A stretch of DNA of 64,000 nt from Cellulomonas sp. (GCF_015234515.1 NZ_JADGMY010000017.1:144826-208825); one strand, 5' to 3'. Counted from the stretch's first letter, positions 44,785 to 54,461 are shown. The notes: generated by a model not told the origin, from the letters alone. Numbers and translations: made by a program.

Positions 44785-45363
44785 TCAGGGCAGCGTCAGC
44801 AGGGCGTCGACGTACCGGCCCGGCAGCATCGCGCGCCCGCCGAGGCCCTCGAGCTCGACGAGGAAGCTGAGCCCGACCACGGTCGCCCCGCAGCTCTCGA
44901 GCAGCTCCACGGTGGCCGCGGCGGTCCCGCCGGTCGCCAGCACGTCGTCGATCACCAGGACCCGCGCGCCGTCGGGGACGGTGAACGGCTGCACCTCGAC
45001 GGCCGCCGACCCGTACTCCAGCGCGTAGGACCGGGACGCGACGGGCCCGGGCAGCTTCCCGGCCTTGCGCACAGGCACCACGCCCGCGCCGAGCGCGACC
45101 GCGACGGGCGCCGCGAGCAGGAAGCCCCGCGCCTCCATACCGGCGACCAGGTCGACGGGGCCGTGCGCGTGGTCGGCGAGTGCCGCCACCACCTGCGCGA
45201 ACGCGTCACCGTCCGCGAGCAGCGGCGTGATGTCCCGGAACTGGATCCCCGGCCCGGGGTAGTCGGGCACGGTGCGCATCAGGCCGTCGACGAGGCGTGC
45301 CACCGCGGTGGGGTCGCCCGACGGGCCGGGCACTGCGCCCGGCCCGCCCGTACGCCCGTTCAT
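44785..45363 (-). CDS. apt: Adenine phosphoribosyltransferase
   Basis: 192 residues. The type I PRTase motif VLVIDDVLATGGTAAA binds PRPP. The adenine-enzyme segments YPGPGIQFRDITPLLADG and VDLVAGMEARGFLLAAPVA are present. It salvages adenine to AMP, which links to the (p)ppGpp gene in many actinobacteria through shared purine metabolism. The ATG at 45361-45363 overlaps the secF stop as ATGA. The open frame before it runs in secF and is not coding for this protein. An N-terminal extension of about 20 residues precedes the family core. Confidence 0.95.
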   Translation of the reverse strand: MNGRTGGPGAVPGPSGDPTAVARLVDGLMRTVPDYPGPGIQFRDITPLLADGDAFAQVVAALADHAHGPVDLVAGMEARGFLLAAPVAVALGAGVVPVRKAGKLPGPVASRSYALEYGSAAVEVQPFTVPDGARVLVIDDVLATGGTAAATVELLESCGATVVGLSFLVELEGLGGRAMLPGRYVDALLTLP

Positions 45364-46445
45364 CGGCCCTTGCGCTTCGGCTGGGCCGCCGTGCCCAGGT
45401 GGCTCCCGGGCCGCAGCGCGGCCGCGGCGCGGGGCGCCGCAGCGACGGTCTCGCCGTCGGCACCGGTCACGCCCGCACGTGCCGCCAGCACCTTCGCGGT
45501 GTGCTCGCGGATGCGCGGCTCGCGCTCCCGGAGCGTCACCTCCAGCGGCGTCGCGAGGAACACCGACGAGAAGGTCCCGACGAACATGCCGACGAACAGC
45601 GCCAGGGCGATGTCGCGCAGGGTCCCCGCGCCCAGGATGAACGCGCCGACGACGAGGATCGACGCGACGGGCAGCAGGGCCACCACGGACGTGTTGATCG
45701 AGCGGACGAGCGTCTGGTTGACCGCGAGGTTCGCCCGCTCGGCGTACGTGAACCGCGTCTGGTCCAGCACGTCGGCGGTGTTCTCGCGCACCTTGTCGAA
45801 GACGACGACCGTGTCGTAGATCGAGTACCCGAGGATCGTGAGGAACCCGATCACGGTCGCCGGGGTGACCTCCCACCCGACCGCGGCGTACACCCCGACG
45901 GTGAGGATCAGGTCGTGGAACAGCGCGAGCATCGCGGCCGCGGCCATCCGCCAGTTGCGGAAGTACACGGTCATGACGACGGAGACGAACAGCAGGAAGA
46001 CGACGAGGCCCGTGACCGCCTTCTCGGAGACGTCCTGGCCCCAGGTCGGGCCGATGAACGTGCTGGTGACCTGGTCCCCGTCGACGTCGAAGGCCGCGAT
46101 GAGGCCGTTGGTGACCTCCGTGACCTCGTCGCTCGTGAGCTCCGCGGTCTGGATGCGCAGCGACGAGCCGCCGACCGTCGTGACGCGCGGCGCCTCCTCC
46201 GGCGCGACCGCCAGCACCGTGTCGGTCGCGAGCTGCTGGTCGGCCGTGTCGATCCCGGACACGACGAACTCCGAGCCCCCGCGGAACTCGATGCCGGGGT
46301 TCAGCCCCGGCACGATCAGCAGGACGCCGGAGATGGCGACGAGGACCGCCGAGATCAGGTACCAGGTGCGCCGGCGTCCGACGATGTCGTACGAGCGGCG
46401 CCCCGTGTAGAGGTCGTTGCCCCACTGGGCGAATCCCGTGGCCAT
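45360..46445 (-). CDS. secF: Protein translocase subunit SecF
   Basis: 361 residues with six membrane helices. The first (about residues 27-47, YLISAVLVAISGVLLIVPGL) is followed by an outer domain with GIEFRGGSEFVVS. The C-terminal helix bundle includes YFRNWRMAAAAMLALFHDLI, GYSIYDTVVVFDKVREN and INTSVVALLPVAS. With SecD and YajC it uses the proton gradient to pull exported proteins through the Sec channel. The ATG overlaps the secD stop by one base (TGATG). It overlaps apt downstream. A basic tail (QPKRKGR) ends the protein. Confidence 0.96.
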   Translation of the reverse strand: MATGFAQWGNDLYTGRRSYDIVGRRRTWYLISAVLVAISGVLLIVPGLNPGIEFRGGSEFVVSGIDTADQQLATDTVLAVAPEEAPRVTTVGGSSLRIQTAELTSDEVTEVTNGLIAAFDVDGDQVTSTFIGPTWGQDVSEKAVTGLVVFLLFVSVVMTVYFRNWRMAAAAMLALFHDLILTVGVYAAVGWEVTPATVIGFLTILGYSIYDTVVVFDKVRENTADVLDQTRFTYAERANLAVNQTLVRSINTSVVALLPVASILVVGAFILGAGTLRDIALALFVGMFVGTFSSVFLATPLEVTLREREPRIREHTAKVLAARAGVTGADGETVAAAPRAAAALRPGSHLGTAAQPKRKGR

Positions 46446-48232
46446 CAGCGGTCGCTCCCCTCGGGACGGCCGGTGGTGGGCTCGTCGTCAGTGGTCGTGG
46501 GTGGGTCCTGCGGTGGTGCGGAGGCCGTGCCGGCCGCACGCGCGGCAGCGCGCCGCTCGGCGATGGTCAGCCCGGGCGCACCGACGGCGACCGGCTCGCG
46601 CGAGGCCGCGGAACCTGCGCGCTGCTCGACACCCTGCTTGACGCGACCGCGTCCGGCGTAGCGCGCCACGTCGACGCCGAGCCGGCGCGGGTCGAGACCC
46701 GAGGCCGGGTGCCCCTCGGCGAAGAAGCGGGTCCGGCCGAGCAGCACCATGAGCGGGTGCGTGAACATGAAGACCACGATGATGTCGACGAGCGTCGTGA
46801 GTCCCAGCGTGAAGGCGAAGCCGCGAACACCGCCGACGGCCAGCAGGTAGAGCACGATCGCCGCGGTGAAGTTGACCGCGTCGGACGCCAGGATCGTGCG
46901 GCGCGCACGCTCCCAGCCCTTGTCGATGGCCGCGCCCAACGACCTGCCGTCGCGCAGCTCGTCACGGATCCGTTCGAAGTACACGATGAACGAGTCCGCG
47001 GTGATGCCGATCGCGACGATGATGCCCGCGACACCTGGCAGGGACAGGCGGTAGCCCTGGACCCACGACAGCAGGGCGATGACCCCGTACGTGATGACCG
47101 CCGCGACGAGCAGCGAGGCGACCGTGACCAGCCCGAGCGTGCGGTACTGGAACAGCGAGTAGACGACGACCAGCAGCAGGCCGAACACACCGGCGAGCAG
47201 GCCCTTCTGGAGCTGCTCCGACCCGAGGGTCGCCGAGATCTGCTGGACGCTCTGCTCCTCGAAGCTGATCGGGAGCGAGCCGAAGTTCAGCTGGTTCGCG
47301 AGGGTCGCCGCCGTCTCACGCGTGAACGAGCCGGAGATCTGTGCCTGGCCGTTGGGGATGACCTCGTCGACCGAGGGCGCCGAGATCACGAGCGCGTCGA
47401 GAACGACCGCGAACTGGTTCAGCGGCGCGCCCTGGCTCGCCAGGCGGGTGGTCACCTCGGTGAACTTCGGCGTCCCCGCGCCGGTGAACTCCAGGTTGAC
47501 GACCCACTGGCCCGTCGACGCACCCGAGGACGTCGTACCCGTGCCGGAGGTGGCGCTCTTGATGTCGGCACCGGGGATCTCGACGGGGCCGAGGATGAAC
47601 TTCGCCGTGCCCTCGACGTCGCACGCGACGACGGCCTTGTCCGGGTCCCCCGGCACGCCACCCGTCCGGTTCTCCGGCAGCGTGCAGTCCAGCGCCTCGA
47701 ACTCCTTCTGCACGGCAGGTGTCACGTAGTACTCGATGTCGCTGGGGCTGTCCGGCGCCGCCTTGGTCGGCTGGTCCGACGGCGCGGCGTCGTCCGCAGC
47801 CGCGTCGTCCGCGGCGGGGTCGGCGGTCGGTGCCGCGGCGCCCATCACCAGGACGGGGCGGAACTCCATCTGGGCCGACGTGCGGACCAGGTCGAGCGTC
47901 TCCTCGCTGGGTCGGCCCGGCAGGCCGACGACGATCTTGTTCCCACCCTGGCTCGTGATCTCGGCCTCGGCGACACCGGAGGCGTCGACGCGCTGCCGGA
48001 TGACCGCGATCGCCTGGTTGATCGTCTCGGGCGTGACGTCGCCCTGCGCCTCGGGCACGGGCTCGAGGATGATCTGCGTCCCGCCCTCGAGGTCGAGCGC
48101 GAGGTTCGGCGTGAGGGAGGCGTCACCCCAGCGGGTACCGGCGAAGATCGACGCGAACAGCGCGACGATCAGCACCGCGAGGGTGACGAGCGTGCGGACC
48201 GGCCGTTCACGGCGGCGGGGAGGAGGAGCCAA
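46445..48232 (-). CDS. secD: Protein translocase subunit SecD
   Basis: 595 residues. N-terminal helix LVTLAVLIVALFASIFAG, then NLALDLEGGTQIILEP, then a large outer domain. C-terminal helices contain VVVYSLFQYRTLGLVTVASLLV, GIIVAIGITADSFIVYFERIRDELRDG and LTTLVDIIVVFMFTHPLMVLLG. An Ala/Asp-rich insertion at about residues 140-170 (DPAADDAAADDAAPSDQ) lies in the outer domain. The start appears to be TTG at 48230-48232, 8 bases after AGAGAAGAA; no GTG or ATG gives a better length, so the exact start is uncertain. The C-terminal 80 residues form a soluble Ala/Pro-rich tail. Confidence 0.94.
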   Translation of the reverse strand: MAPPPRRRERPVRTLVTLAVLIVALFASIFAGTRWGDASLTPNLALDLEGGTQIILEPVPEAQGDVTPETINQAIAVIRQRVDASGVAEAEITSQGGNKIVVGLPGRPSEETLDLVRTSAQMEFRPVLVMGAAAPTADPAADDAAADDAAPSDQPTKAAPDSPSDIEYYVTPAVQKEFEALDCTLPENRTGGVPGDPDKAVVACDVEGTAKFILGPVEIPGADIKSATSGTGTTSSGASTGQWVVNLEFTGAGTPKFTEVTTRLASQGAPLNQFAVVLDALVISAPSVDEVIPNGQAQISGSFTRETAATLANQLNFGSLPISFEEQSVQQISATLGSEQLQKGLLAGVFGLLLVVVYSLFQYRTLGLVTVASLLVAAVITYGVIALLSWVQGYRLSLPGVAGIIVAIGITADSFIVYFERIRDELRDGRSLGAAIDKGWERARRTILASDAVNFTAAIVLYLLAVGGVRGFAFTLGLTTLVDIIVVFMFTHPLMVLLGRTRFFAEGHPASGLDPRRLGVDVARYAGRGRVKQGVEQRAGSAASREPVAVGAPGLTIAERRAAARAAGTASAPPQDPPTTTDDEPTTGRPEGSDR

Positions 48233-48254
48233 CGGAGTTCTTCTCTCGTGCGCG

Positions 48255-48309
48255 CACCGGTCGCCGGGACGACCGGTGGGGTCGGGGCCCGGGCGTCATC
48301 GCCCGGGCC
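48255..48309 (-). other. Two tandem hairpins between yajC and secD
   Basis: Stem 1: CACCGGTCG/CGACCGGTG (48255-48263 with 48270-48278). Stem 2: GGCCCGGGCG/CGCCCGGGCC (48286-48295 with 48300-48309). Both are perfect. On the minus strand stem 2 comes 6 bases after the yajC stop and stem 1 comes 22 bases before the secD start. Together they resemble an attenuator or partial terminator that sets secD/F lower than yajC. The function is inferred. Confidence 0.6.
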
Positions 48310-48315
48310 AGGGAG

Positions 48316-48711
48316 TCACTTGCTGTCGCGGTCGCTGTCCCCGTCTGCGGGCGCCGGCGGCTCCGGCGGCAGGGAGGACAGGTCGTCGGGCACGTCCACC
48401 ACGGGCGTGTTCTCGACCACGGCGGGCGCGTCGTCCGCCCCGTCGTCGACGACGACGGGCTCGGACCTGCGGGCGATCGCCGCGCGCAGCCACCGGGTCG
48501 AGCTGCCGGGCGTCGACTCGAGCGTCACCACGTCACCGTCGATCGCGGTCACGGTGCCGAAGAGGCCGGAGCCCGTCATCACCTCGTCGCCGACCGCGAG
48601 GTTGTTGCGGAAGTCCGCAGCCTCGCGCTGCTGCTTGCGCGAGCGGCTCGACATGAACCACAGCGCGCCGAAGGCGAGCAGCATGATGATGAGGAAGGAG
48701 ATGTCAGGCAT
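48316..48711 (-). CDS. yajC: Preprotein translocase subunit YajC
   Basis: 131 residues. One N-terminal membrane helix (MPDISFLIIMLLAFGALWFM) precedes the family RKQQREAADFRNNLAVGDEVMTGSGLFGTV. The C-terminal 50 residues are acidic and low in complexity. YajC associates with SecD and SecF. The ATG at 48709-48711 is chosen because the membrane helix starts right after it; a frame extension of 23 residues lacks support. Confidence 0.93.
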   Translation of the reverse strand: MPDISFLIIMLLAFGALWFMSSRSRKQQREAADFRNNLAVGDEVMTGSGLFGTVTAIDGDVVTLESTPGSSTRWLRAAIARRSEPVVVDDGADDAPAVVENTPVVDVPDDLSSLPPEPPAPADGDSDRDSK

Positions 48712-48824
48712 GGGGTCGTGGTGCTCCGTAATCGAGTCGGACGTCCGCCGCAGTCTAGGCGCCGCGGCCCGCCCCTCCAACGCCCGTCCGTGCCCGAGGG
48801 TTCCCGCGGCACGCAGCCGCGCCC

Positions 48825-48856
48825 CGTCGACGCCGCGTCGACGCCGCGTCGACGCC
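48825..48856. repeat. Three direct repeats of an 11-bp unit
   Basis: CGTCGACGCCG occurs at 48825 and 48836, and CGTCGACGCC at 48847, head to tail in the gap between ruvB and yajC. No protein-coding frame or hairpin uses it. It lies 9-40 bases after the ruvB stop on the minus strand. Confidence 0.8.
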
Positions 48857-48864
48857 CCCGGTGG

Positions 48865-49947
48865 TCAGCCGAACAGCGTGTCGGAGGGCGTCGGCACCGG
48901 CAGGCCGAGGTGCTCCCACGCGGGCGGCAGCGCGACCCGCCCGCGCGAGGTGCGCCCGATGAGGCCCTCGCGGACCAGGAACGGCTCGGCGACCGTCTCC
49001 ACGGTCTCGGGCTCCTCCCCCACGGCGACCGCGAGCGTCGTCAGACCCACGGGACCACCGCCGAAGCGGCGGCACAGCGCGTCGAGGACCGACCGGTCGA
49101 GCCGGTCCAGGCCCCGCTCGTCGACCTCGTACACCTCGAGGGCCGACCGCGCGGCGGCGAGCGAGAGCATGCCGTCGCCGCGGACCTGCGCCCAGTCCCG
49201 GACACGACGCAGCAGGCGGTTGGCGATGCGGGGCGTCCCGCGCGAGCGCGACGCGATCTCGGCCGCCGCCGTGGCGTCCAGCGGCACACCGAGGAGCCCG
49301 GCGGACCTGACCAGGACCCGCTCGAGCTCGTCGTCCGCGTAGAAGTCGAGGTGGCCGGTGAAGCCGAACCGGTCGCGCAGCGGCGCAGGCAGCAGCCCGG
49401 CCCGGGTCGTCGCGCCGACGACGGTGAACGGCGGCAGCGACAGCGGGATCGCGCTCGCGCCCGCCCCCTTGCCGACGATGACGTCGACCCGGAAGTCCTC
49501 CATCGCCACGTAGAGCAGCTCCTCGGCAGGGCGGGCGAGGCGGTGGATCTCGTCGATGAAGAGCACCTCACCCTCCTCCAGGGAGGACAGGACCGCGGCG
49601 AGGTCGCCCGCGTGCTGGATGGCCGGGCCGCTCGTGACCCGCAGCGAGGCACCGAGCTCGGCCGCGATGATCATCGCGAGCGTCGTCTTGCCCAGGCCCG
49701 GCGGGCCCGACAGCAGCACGTGGTCCGGCGCGCGTCCCCGCCCCATCGCCGCCTCCAGGACCAGCGAGAGCTGGTCCCGCACGACGCGCTGCCCGACGAA
49801 CTCCTCCAGGCGCCGGGGGCGCAGCGCGGCCTCCGCGGCGCGCTCCGGCTCGTCCGCGGCAGGCCGCACCAACGACTCGGCGCCGTACGGCTCGCCCTCG
49901 TCGTCGCCCACGCCCACCTCGATGCGCGGCGCTCCCGCGTCACGCAC
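48865..49947 (-). CDS. ruvB: Holliday junction branch migration ATPase RuvB
   Basis: 360 residues. AAA+ motor. Walker A is [16 protein letters not shown], Walker B is [18 protein letters not shown], sensor 1 is [20 protein letters not shown] and the sensor 2 arginine is in [18 protein letters not shown]. The RuvB C-terminal winged helix has [17 protein letters not shown]. It drives branch migration with RuvA. The GTG at 49945-49947 has GGGGAG at 5-base spacing and overlaps the ruvA stop. The longer open frame is ruvA read in another phase. Confidence 0.96.
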   Translation of the reverse strand: MRDAGAPRIEVGVGDDEGEPYGAESLVRPAADEPERAAEAALRPRRLEEFVGQRVVRDQLSLVLEAAMGRGRAPDHVLLSGPPGLGKTTLAMIIAAELGASLRVTSGPAIQHAGDLAAVLSSLEEGEVLFIDEIHRLARPAEELLYVAMEDFRVDVIVGKGAGASAIPLSLPPFTVVGATTRAGLLPAPLRDRFGFTGHLDFYADDELERVLVRSAGLLGVPLDATAAAEIASRSRGTPRIANRLLRRVRDWAQVRGDGMLSLAAARSALEVYEVDERGLDRLDRSVLDALCRRFGGGPVGLTTLAVAVGEEPETVETVAEPFLVREGLIGRTSRGRVALPPAWEHLGLPVPTPSDTLFG

Positions 49948-50551
49948 GCGCGCTCCCCAGCGAGCGCAGAGCCGCGCGCAGGACGCCCGGGACCTCCTCG
50001 GCACCGACCGGCGCCGGCGAGCCGTCGAGCACCGAGCCGACCGCGTCCTGCGCCGCGCGCAGCGGCCAGCCCAGTCCCACGAGCGCCTCGACGACCTGCT
50101 CGCGGTGGTCCGCCGACGACGCCGCGGCGGCAGCACCCGCCGTGGGCGCCGGTGCGCCCAGTCGCTCCCCCAGCTCGAGCACGATGCGCTGGGCGCCCTT
50201 GCGCCCGATGCCGGGCACCCGCATGAGGGCCGCGAGGTCCTCGTGCGCGACGGCGCGACGCAGCCCGTCGGGCGTGTGGACGGCCAGCATGGCCAGGGCG
50301 AGACGCGGGCCGACGCCCGAGACGGTCTGCACGGTCTCGAACACGTCGCGCTCGTCGTCGTCGGCGAAGCCGAAGAGCGTCAGCGCGTCCTCCCGCACGA
50401 CGAGCGACGTGAACAGCCGGCCGGGCTGCCCGACGCGCAGACCCGCGAGCGTGGCCGGGGTCGCCTGCACGAGCAGGCCCACGCCCCCGACCTCCACGAC
50501 GGCGGCGTCCAGCCGCACCGCCAGCACCGTGCCGTGTACCGACGCGATCAC
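49940..50551 (-). CDS. ruvA: Holliday junction branch migration protein RuvA
   Basis: 203 residues. N-terminal OB fold begins [25 protein letters not shown]. The helix-hairpin-helix domain includes [13 protein letters not shown] and [17 protein letters not shown] flexible alanine-rich linker ([16 protein letters not shown]) leads to domain III, which contacts RuvB. The GTG at 50549-50551 has GGGAGGAG 6 bases upstream. A LexA-like box lies 45 bases before it. ruvA overlaps ruvB and is separated from ruvC by 70 bases. Confidence 0.95.
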   Translation of the reverse strand: MIASVHGTVLAVRLDAAVVEVGGVGLLVQATPATLAGLRVGQPGRLFTSLVVREDALTLFGFADDDERDVFETVQTVSGVGPRLALAMLAVHTPDGLRRAVAHEDLAALMRVPGIGRKGAQRIVLELGERLGAPAPTAGAAAAASSADHREQVVEALVGLGWPLRAAQDAVGSVLDGSPAPVGAEEVPGVLRAALRSLGSARA

Positions 50552-50595
50552 CGCGCACTCCTCCCGTCGACGACGGCCACACTGTGCCACACCAG

Positions 50596-50611
50596 GCGAA
50601 CACGTGTACGA
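50596..50611 (-). promoter_or_regulatory. Imperfect LexA box upstream of ruvA
   Basis: On the plus strand GCGAAC-ACGT-GTACGA matches the consensus TCGAAC-N4-GTTCGA at 10 of 12 positions and shares the central ACACGTGT of the perfect box at 35847-35864. It sits in the 70-base ruvC-ruvA gap, 45 bases before the ruvA start, so ruvAB could be induced by DNA damage separately from ruvC. One half-site mismatch on each side predicts weaker LexA binding. Confidence 0.65.
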
Positions 50612-50621
50612 ACGACACGCG

Positions 50622-51188
50622 TCACGCGCGTCGCCGCGCCGCCTGCTCGGCCGCGGCCCACTGCCGCTGCGCGGTCGTCAGCCCACCCGGCTCCCGCTGG
50701 GGCGCACCGAGCGTCCCGGCGGGCCGCCACAGGTGGCAGATCGCCAGGGCGAGGGCGTCCGCGGCGTCCGCCGGCCGCGGCACCTCGGACAGGCCGAGCA
50801 GCCGCGCGACCATGGTCTGGACCTGCGCCTTGTCGGCGCGTCCCGATCCGGTGACCGCCGCCTTGACCTCGCTCGGGGTGTGCAGCGCGACCGGGATCCG
50901 TCGCCGCGCGGCCGCCACCATGGCCAGGCCGGCGACCTGGGCCGTGCCCATCACCGTGCTGACGTTGTGCTGGGCGAAGACGCGCTCCACCGCGACGGTG
51001 TCGGGCGCGTGCTCCTCGAGGCACTCCTCGAGCGCGCGCTCGATGAGCAGCAGACGCTGGTCGACGTCGAGCGCGGGGTCCGAGCGGGCGACCGACACGT
51101 GGACCAGGCGCGCGCGCCGCCCGGGCAGGGCGTCGACGACGCCCAGGCCGCAGCGGGTCAGGCCGGGGTCCACTCCGAGCACGCGCAC
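50622..51188 (-). CDS. ruvC: Crossover junction endodeoxyribonuclease RuvC
   Basis: 188 residues. Catalytic acids can be placed in [12 protein letters not shown] (Asp7), [13 protein letters not shown] (Glu) and [17 protein letters not shown] (Asp pair). It cuts Holliday junctions symmetrically. The GTG at 51186-51188 gives VRVLGVDPG, the normal start; no ribosome binding site is visible and the frame is open upstream, so a leaderless or weakly initiated message is possible. The C-terminus has a short [25 protein letters not shown] tail. A terminator hairpin lies 33 bases upstream, after yebC. Confidence 0.95.
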   Translation of the reverse strand: MRVLGVDPGLTRCGLGVVDALPGRRARLVHVSVARSDPALDVDQRLLLIERALEECLEEHAPDTVAVERVFAQHNVSTVMGTAQVAGLAMVAAARRRIPVALHTPSEVKAAVTGSGRADKAQVQTMVARLLGLSEVPRPADAADALALAICHLWRPAGTLGAPQREPGGLTTAQRQWAAAEQAARRRA

Positions 51189-51220
51189 CGGGTCATCGTC
51201 GCAGCAGCCCGGCACGCGAG

Positions 51221-51248
51221 GGGCCCCGCCACACCGGTGGCGGGGCCC
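51221..51248 (-). terminator. yebC terminator hairpin
   Basis: Arms GGGCCCCGCCAC (51221-51232) and GTGGCGGGGCCC (51237-51248) are exact complements with a 4-base loop. The structure starts 28 bases after the yebC stop and separates it from ruvC. Confidence 0.75.
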
Positions 51249-51276
51249 GTCGGCACGCGCGGGCGCGTGCGGTACG

Positions 51277-52032
51277 TCACTCGGCGTCGAGCTCGGCCAT
51301 GACCTCGTCGGACGCGTCGAAGTTCGCGAAGACGTTCTGCACGTCGTCGGAGTCCTCGAGCGCGTCGATGAGCCGCAGCACCTTGCGCGCGCCGTCGGCG
51401 TCGACCTCGACCTGCGTCGAGGGCCACCACACGACGTCGGCCGAGTCGTAGTCGATGCCGGCCGCCTGCAGCGCCGAACGCACCGGGACCAGGTCCGTGG
51501 CGGCGCTGATGACCTCGAACGACTCGCCGAGGTCGTTGACCTCCTCGCCGCCCGCGTCGAGCACCGCCTCCATGACGGCCTCCTCGTCCGTGCCCTCCTT
51601 GGGCACCATGACGACACCGCGGCGGCTGAAGATGTACGCGACCGATCCCGGGTCGGCCATCTGGCCGCCGTTGCGCGTGAACGCGACGCGCACGTCGGAC
51701 GCCGCCCGGTTGCGGTTGTCGGTCAGGCACTCGACCAGCACGGCGACGCCGCCGGGGCCGTACCCCTCGTACGTGATCGACTGGTAGTCGGCGCCGCCGG
51801 CCTCCTGGCCCGACCCGCGCTTGACGGCCCGGTCGATGTTGTCGTTCGGGACGGACGACTTCTTGGCCTTCTGGATGGCGTCGAAGAGCGTCGGGTTGCC
51901 CGCGGGGTCACCACCGCCCGTGCGGGCGGCCACCTCCACGTTCTTCACGAGCTTGGCGAAGAGCTTGCCGCGCTTCGCGTCGATGACGGCCTTCTTGTGC
52001 TTGGTGGTGGCCCACTTGGAGTGACCCGACAT
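51277..52032 (-). CDS. yebC: YebC/PmpR family DNA-binding protein
   Basis: 251 residues. Signature start [25 protein letters not shown] and the family segments [23 protein letters not shown] and [19 protein letters not shown] are intact. YebC proteins were long listed as transcriptional regulators; recent work on related proteins connects some of them to ribosome stalling. Which applies here is open. It sits between pdxT and ruvC, as in M. tuberculosis (Rv2603c), with 85 bases upstream to pdxT and a terminator after it. Confidence 0.95.
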   Translation of the reverse strand: MSGHSKWATTKHKKAVIDAKRGKLFAKLVKNVEVAARTGGGDPAGNPTLFDAIQKAKKSSVPNDNIDRAVKRGSGQEAGGADYQSITYEGYGPGGVAVLVECLTDNRNRAASDVRVAFTRNGGQMADPGSVAYIFSRRGVVMVPKEGTDEEAVMEAVLDAGGEEVNDLGESFEVISAATDLVPVRSALQAAGIDYDSADVVWWPSTQVEVDADGARKVLRLIDALEDSDDVQNVFANFDASDEVMAELDAE

Positions 52033-52117
52033 GACTCGTTACCCCTTCGTCTCCGCTGGTCCGCCCGCGTCGCTCCCCGCCGCACCGTCCCGAGGACGGG
52101 TCGGGGTCGCCGCGACG

Positions 52118-52729
52118 TCAGAGGCTGTCGCGGACGATCTGCACGAACAGTCGGTGCACCCGCGGGTCCCCGGTCACCTCGGGATGGAACGAGGTCACGA
52201 GCGCCGGGCCCTGGCGTACCGCGACGATCCTACCGGCGGCGGGGCCGTCCGCGACGCGGCCCACGACCGTGGCCGCCGGGCCGACCTCCTCGACCCAGGG
52301 CGCCCGGATGAACACGGCGTGGACGGGCTCCTGGGCGCTGTCGTCGATGCCGTCGATCACGAGGTCCGTCTCGAACGAGTCGACCTGGCGGCCGAAGGCG
52401 TTGCGGCGCACCGTGATGTCGACCCCGCCGAGCGTGCGCTGACCCTCGATCCCGCCGATGATCCGGTCGGCCAGGAGGATCATGCCCGCGCACGAGCCGT
52501 AGGCCGGCATGCCTGCCCGCAACCGCTCACGCACCGGCTGATCGAGCTCGAACGCGCGCAGCAGCTTGTCGATGGTGGTCGACTCCCCGCCGGGGATCAC
52601 GAGCGCGTCGACGGCGTCGAGCTCGGCCGGACGGCGCACGCCCACCGCGTCGACACCGAGCGAGGTCAGGACGGCGACGTGCTCACGCACGTCGCCCTGC
52701 AGTGCCAGGACACCGATGGTGGGACTCAC
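52118..52729 (-). CDS. pdxT: Pyridoxal 5'-phosphate synthase glutaminase subunit PdxT
   Basis: 203 residues. Class I glutaminase with the nucleophile in [13 protein letters not shown], the partner His-x-Glu in SFHPEVTGD, and the family motif VIPGGESTT near residue 47. It supplies ammonia from glutamine to PdxS for pyridoxal-phosphate synthesis. The GTG at 52727-52729 ([12 protein letters not shown]) sets the normal start. The Nudix gene lies between it and pdxS in this window, 68 bases upstream. Confidence 0.95.
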   Translation of the reverse strand: MSPTIGVLALQGDVREHVAVLTSLGVDAVGVRRPAELDAVDALVIPGGESTTIDKLLRAFELDQPVRERLRAGMPAYGSCAGMILLADRIIGGIEGQRTLGGVDITVRRNAFGRQVDSFETDLVIDGIDDSAQEPVHAVFIRAPWVEEVGPAATVVGRVADGPAAGRIVAVRQGPALVTSFHPEVTGDPRVHRLFVQIVRDSL

Positions 52730-52797
52730 GGTCGCCGATCCTAGGCGGCGACGGCCGGCAGACCGCGACACTTCCGGCGTGAGGCGGTCGGGACGTG

Positions 52798-53412
52798 TCA
52801 CTCGCGCGCGAGGCCGAGGTGCCGGATCGCGCCGTCCCACACCAGGACGTCGCGGACGAGCCCGGCCAGTCCGGCCGGGAAGACCTCGATCTCGACGCGC
52901 TCCAGCTCCTCGAGGTCCCACCACCGCAGCTCGTCGATGACGTCCCGCTCGACGTCGGTCCAGCCGTCGCGGGTCAGCGCGAGATCGGTGCTGCGCACGC
53001 GGGCCAGGAACAGCTCCTCGTGCTGGCGGCACGTGCGGGCCGCGAAGTCGAACAGCGCCGAGCGCGTGTAGACGGGCCCGACCAGCTCACCGGCGTCGAG
53101 CAGGATGCCGGTCTCCTCCCGGACCTCGCGCACGGCGGCGGACCGCCCGTCCTCGCCGGCGTCGATGCCGCCGCCCACGGTGAACCACCACGACCGGTCC
53201 GGGGCGTCCACGTCGTGCCCACGCACGAGGAGCACCCGGTCGTCCTCGTCGAGCAGGATGACGCGCGCCGCGTCGCGGGTCAGCACGCCGTCGGGCCCCG
53301 GCTGCCACTCCGGCCCCAGGACGAGAGCGGGGCCGCCGCCGTCGGCGCCTGCGCGCTCGACGGGGGCGGCCCCGGTGCCCTGCGGGTCCGGCTGCGGGTC
53401 GGGCGTGGTCAC
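52798..53412 (-). CDS. Nudix hydrolase
   Basis: 204 residues. The Nudix box [24 protein letters not shown] has every required residue (GX5EX7REUXEEXGU). The rest of the fold surrounds it: [19 protein letters not shown] before and a [20 protein letters not shown] segment after. A 30-residue Pro/Gly-rich N-terminal arm is unusual. It hydrolyses a nucleoside-diphosphate-linked compound of unknown identity. The GTG overlaps the pdxS stop by 4 bases, so it is probably translated with pdxS. Confidence 0.92.
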   Translation of the reverse strand: MTTPDPQPDPQGTGAAPVERAGADGGGPALVLGPEWQPGPDGVLTRDAARVILLDEDDRVLLVRGHDVDAPDRSWWFTVGGGIDAGEDGRSAAVREVREETGILLDAGELVGPVYTRSALFDFAARTCRQHEELFLARVRSTDLALTRDGWTDVERDVIDELRWWDLEELERVEIEVFPAGLAGLVRDVLVWDGAIRHLGLARE

Positions 53413-54320
53413 CAGCCCCGCTCGGCGAGGCGGTGCGGGACGGGCACGTCCTCGACGTTGATGCCGACCATGGCCTCGCCGAGGCCCCGCGAGACCTTCG
53501 CGATGACGTCCGGGTCGTCGTAGAACGTCGTGGCCTTGACGATCGCGGCCGCGCGCTCGGCGGGGTTGCCCGACTTGAAGATGCCGGAGCCGACGAACAC
53601 GCCCTCGGCGCCGAGCTGCATCATCATCGCGGCGTCCGCGGGGGTCGCGATGCCGCCGGCGGTGAACAGCACGACGGGCAGCTTGCCGGCCGTCGCGACC
53701 TCCTTGACCAGCTCGTACGGCGCCTGCAGCTCCTTGGCGGCCAGGTACAGCTCGTCCTCGGGCAGCGACGTCAGGCGGCGGATCTCGTCGCGCAGCGTGC
53801 GCATGTGGGTCGTCGCGTTCGAGACGTCGCCCGTGCCGGCCTCACCCTTCGAGCGGATCATCGCCGCACCCTCGGTGATGCGGCGCAGCGCCTCCCCCAG
53901 GTTGGTCGCACCGCAGACGAACGGCACCGTGAACGCCCACTTGTCGATGTGGTGCGCGAAGTCGGCCGGCGTCAGCACCTCGGACTCGTCGACGTAGTCG
54001 ACACCCAGGGACTGCAGCACCTGCGCCTCGACGAAGTGCCCGATGCGGGCCTTCGCCATCACGGGGATGGACACCGTGGAGATGATCCCGTCGATCAGGT
54101 CCGGGTCGCTCATGCGCGCGACGCCGCCCTGGGCACGGATGTCGGCGGGCACCCGCTCGAGCGCCATGACGGCGACCGCACCGGCGTCCTCGGCGATCTT
54201 CGCCTGCTCCGGGGTGACGACGTCCATGATGACGCCGCCCTTGAGCATCTCGGCCATGCCGCGCTTGACCCGCGCGGTTCCGACCTCGCCGGCAGCGCCG
54301 GGCTGGGGGTTCTCGGTCAC
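53409..54320 (-). CDS. pdxS: Pyridoxal 5'-phosphate synthase lyase subunit PdxS
   Basis: 303 residues. Highly conserved (beta/alpha)8 barrel that builds pyridoxal phosphate from ribose 5-phosphate and glyceraldehyde 3-phosphate. Visible signatures are [37 protein letters not shown] and [14 protein letters not shown], including the catalytic lysine in MAKARIGH. The GTG at 54318-54320 was kept because the acidic N-terminal stretch fits homologues. It heads a pdxS-Nudix-pdxT run. A 172-base gap upstream holds a 7-bp stem (54462-54468 with 54480-54486) just after the LemA-like gene; otherwise I see nothing there. Confidence 0.97.
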   Translation of the reverse strand: MTENPQPGAAGEVGTARVKRGMAEMLKGGVIMDVVTPEQAKIAEDAGAVAVMALERVPADIRAQGGVARMSDPDLIDGIISTVSIPVMAKARIGHFVEAQVLQSLGVDYVDESEVLTPADFAHHIDKWAFTVPFVCGATNLGEALRRITEGAAMIRSKGEAGTGDVSNATTHMRTLRDEIRRLTSLPEDELYLAAKELQAPYELVKEVATAGKLPVVLFTAGGIATPADAAMMMQLGAEGVFVGSGIFKSGNPAERAAAIVKATTFYDDPDVIAKVSRGLGEAMVGINVEDVPVPHRLAERGW

Positions 54321-54461
54321 GTCAGACCTCTTCGATCCGTGGTTTCGGGACGCCCGGCGCCTGCGGGGTCGTCCGCTGCAGGCGGGACCGACCGCGCCGA
54401 CCGCCGTGGTCGGGGCTCCCTCATCCTAGGTCGTGGGTGCCGGGACGCGGCTGGGGTGCCC

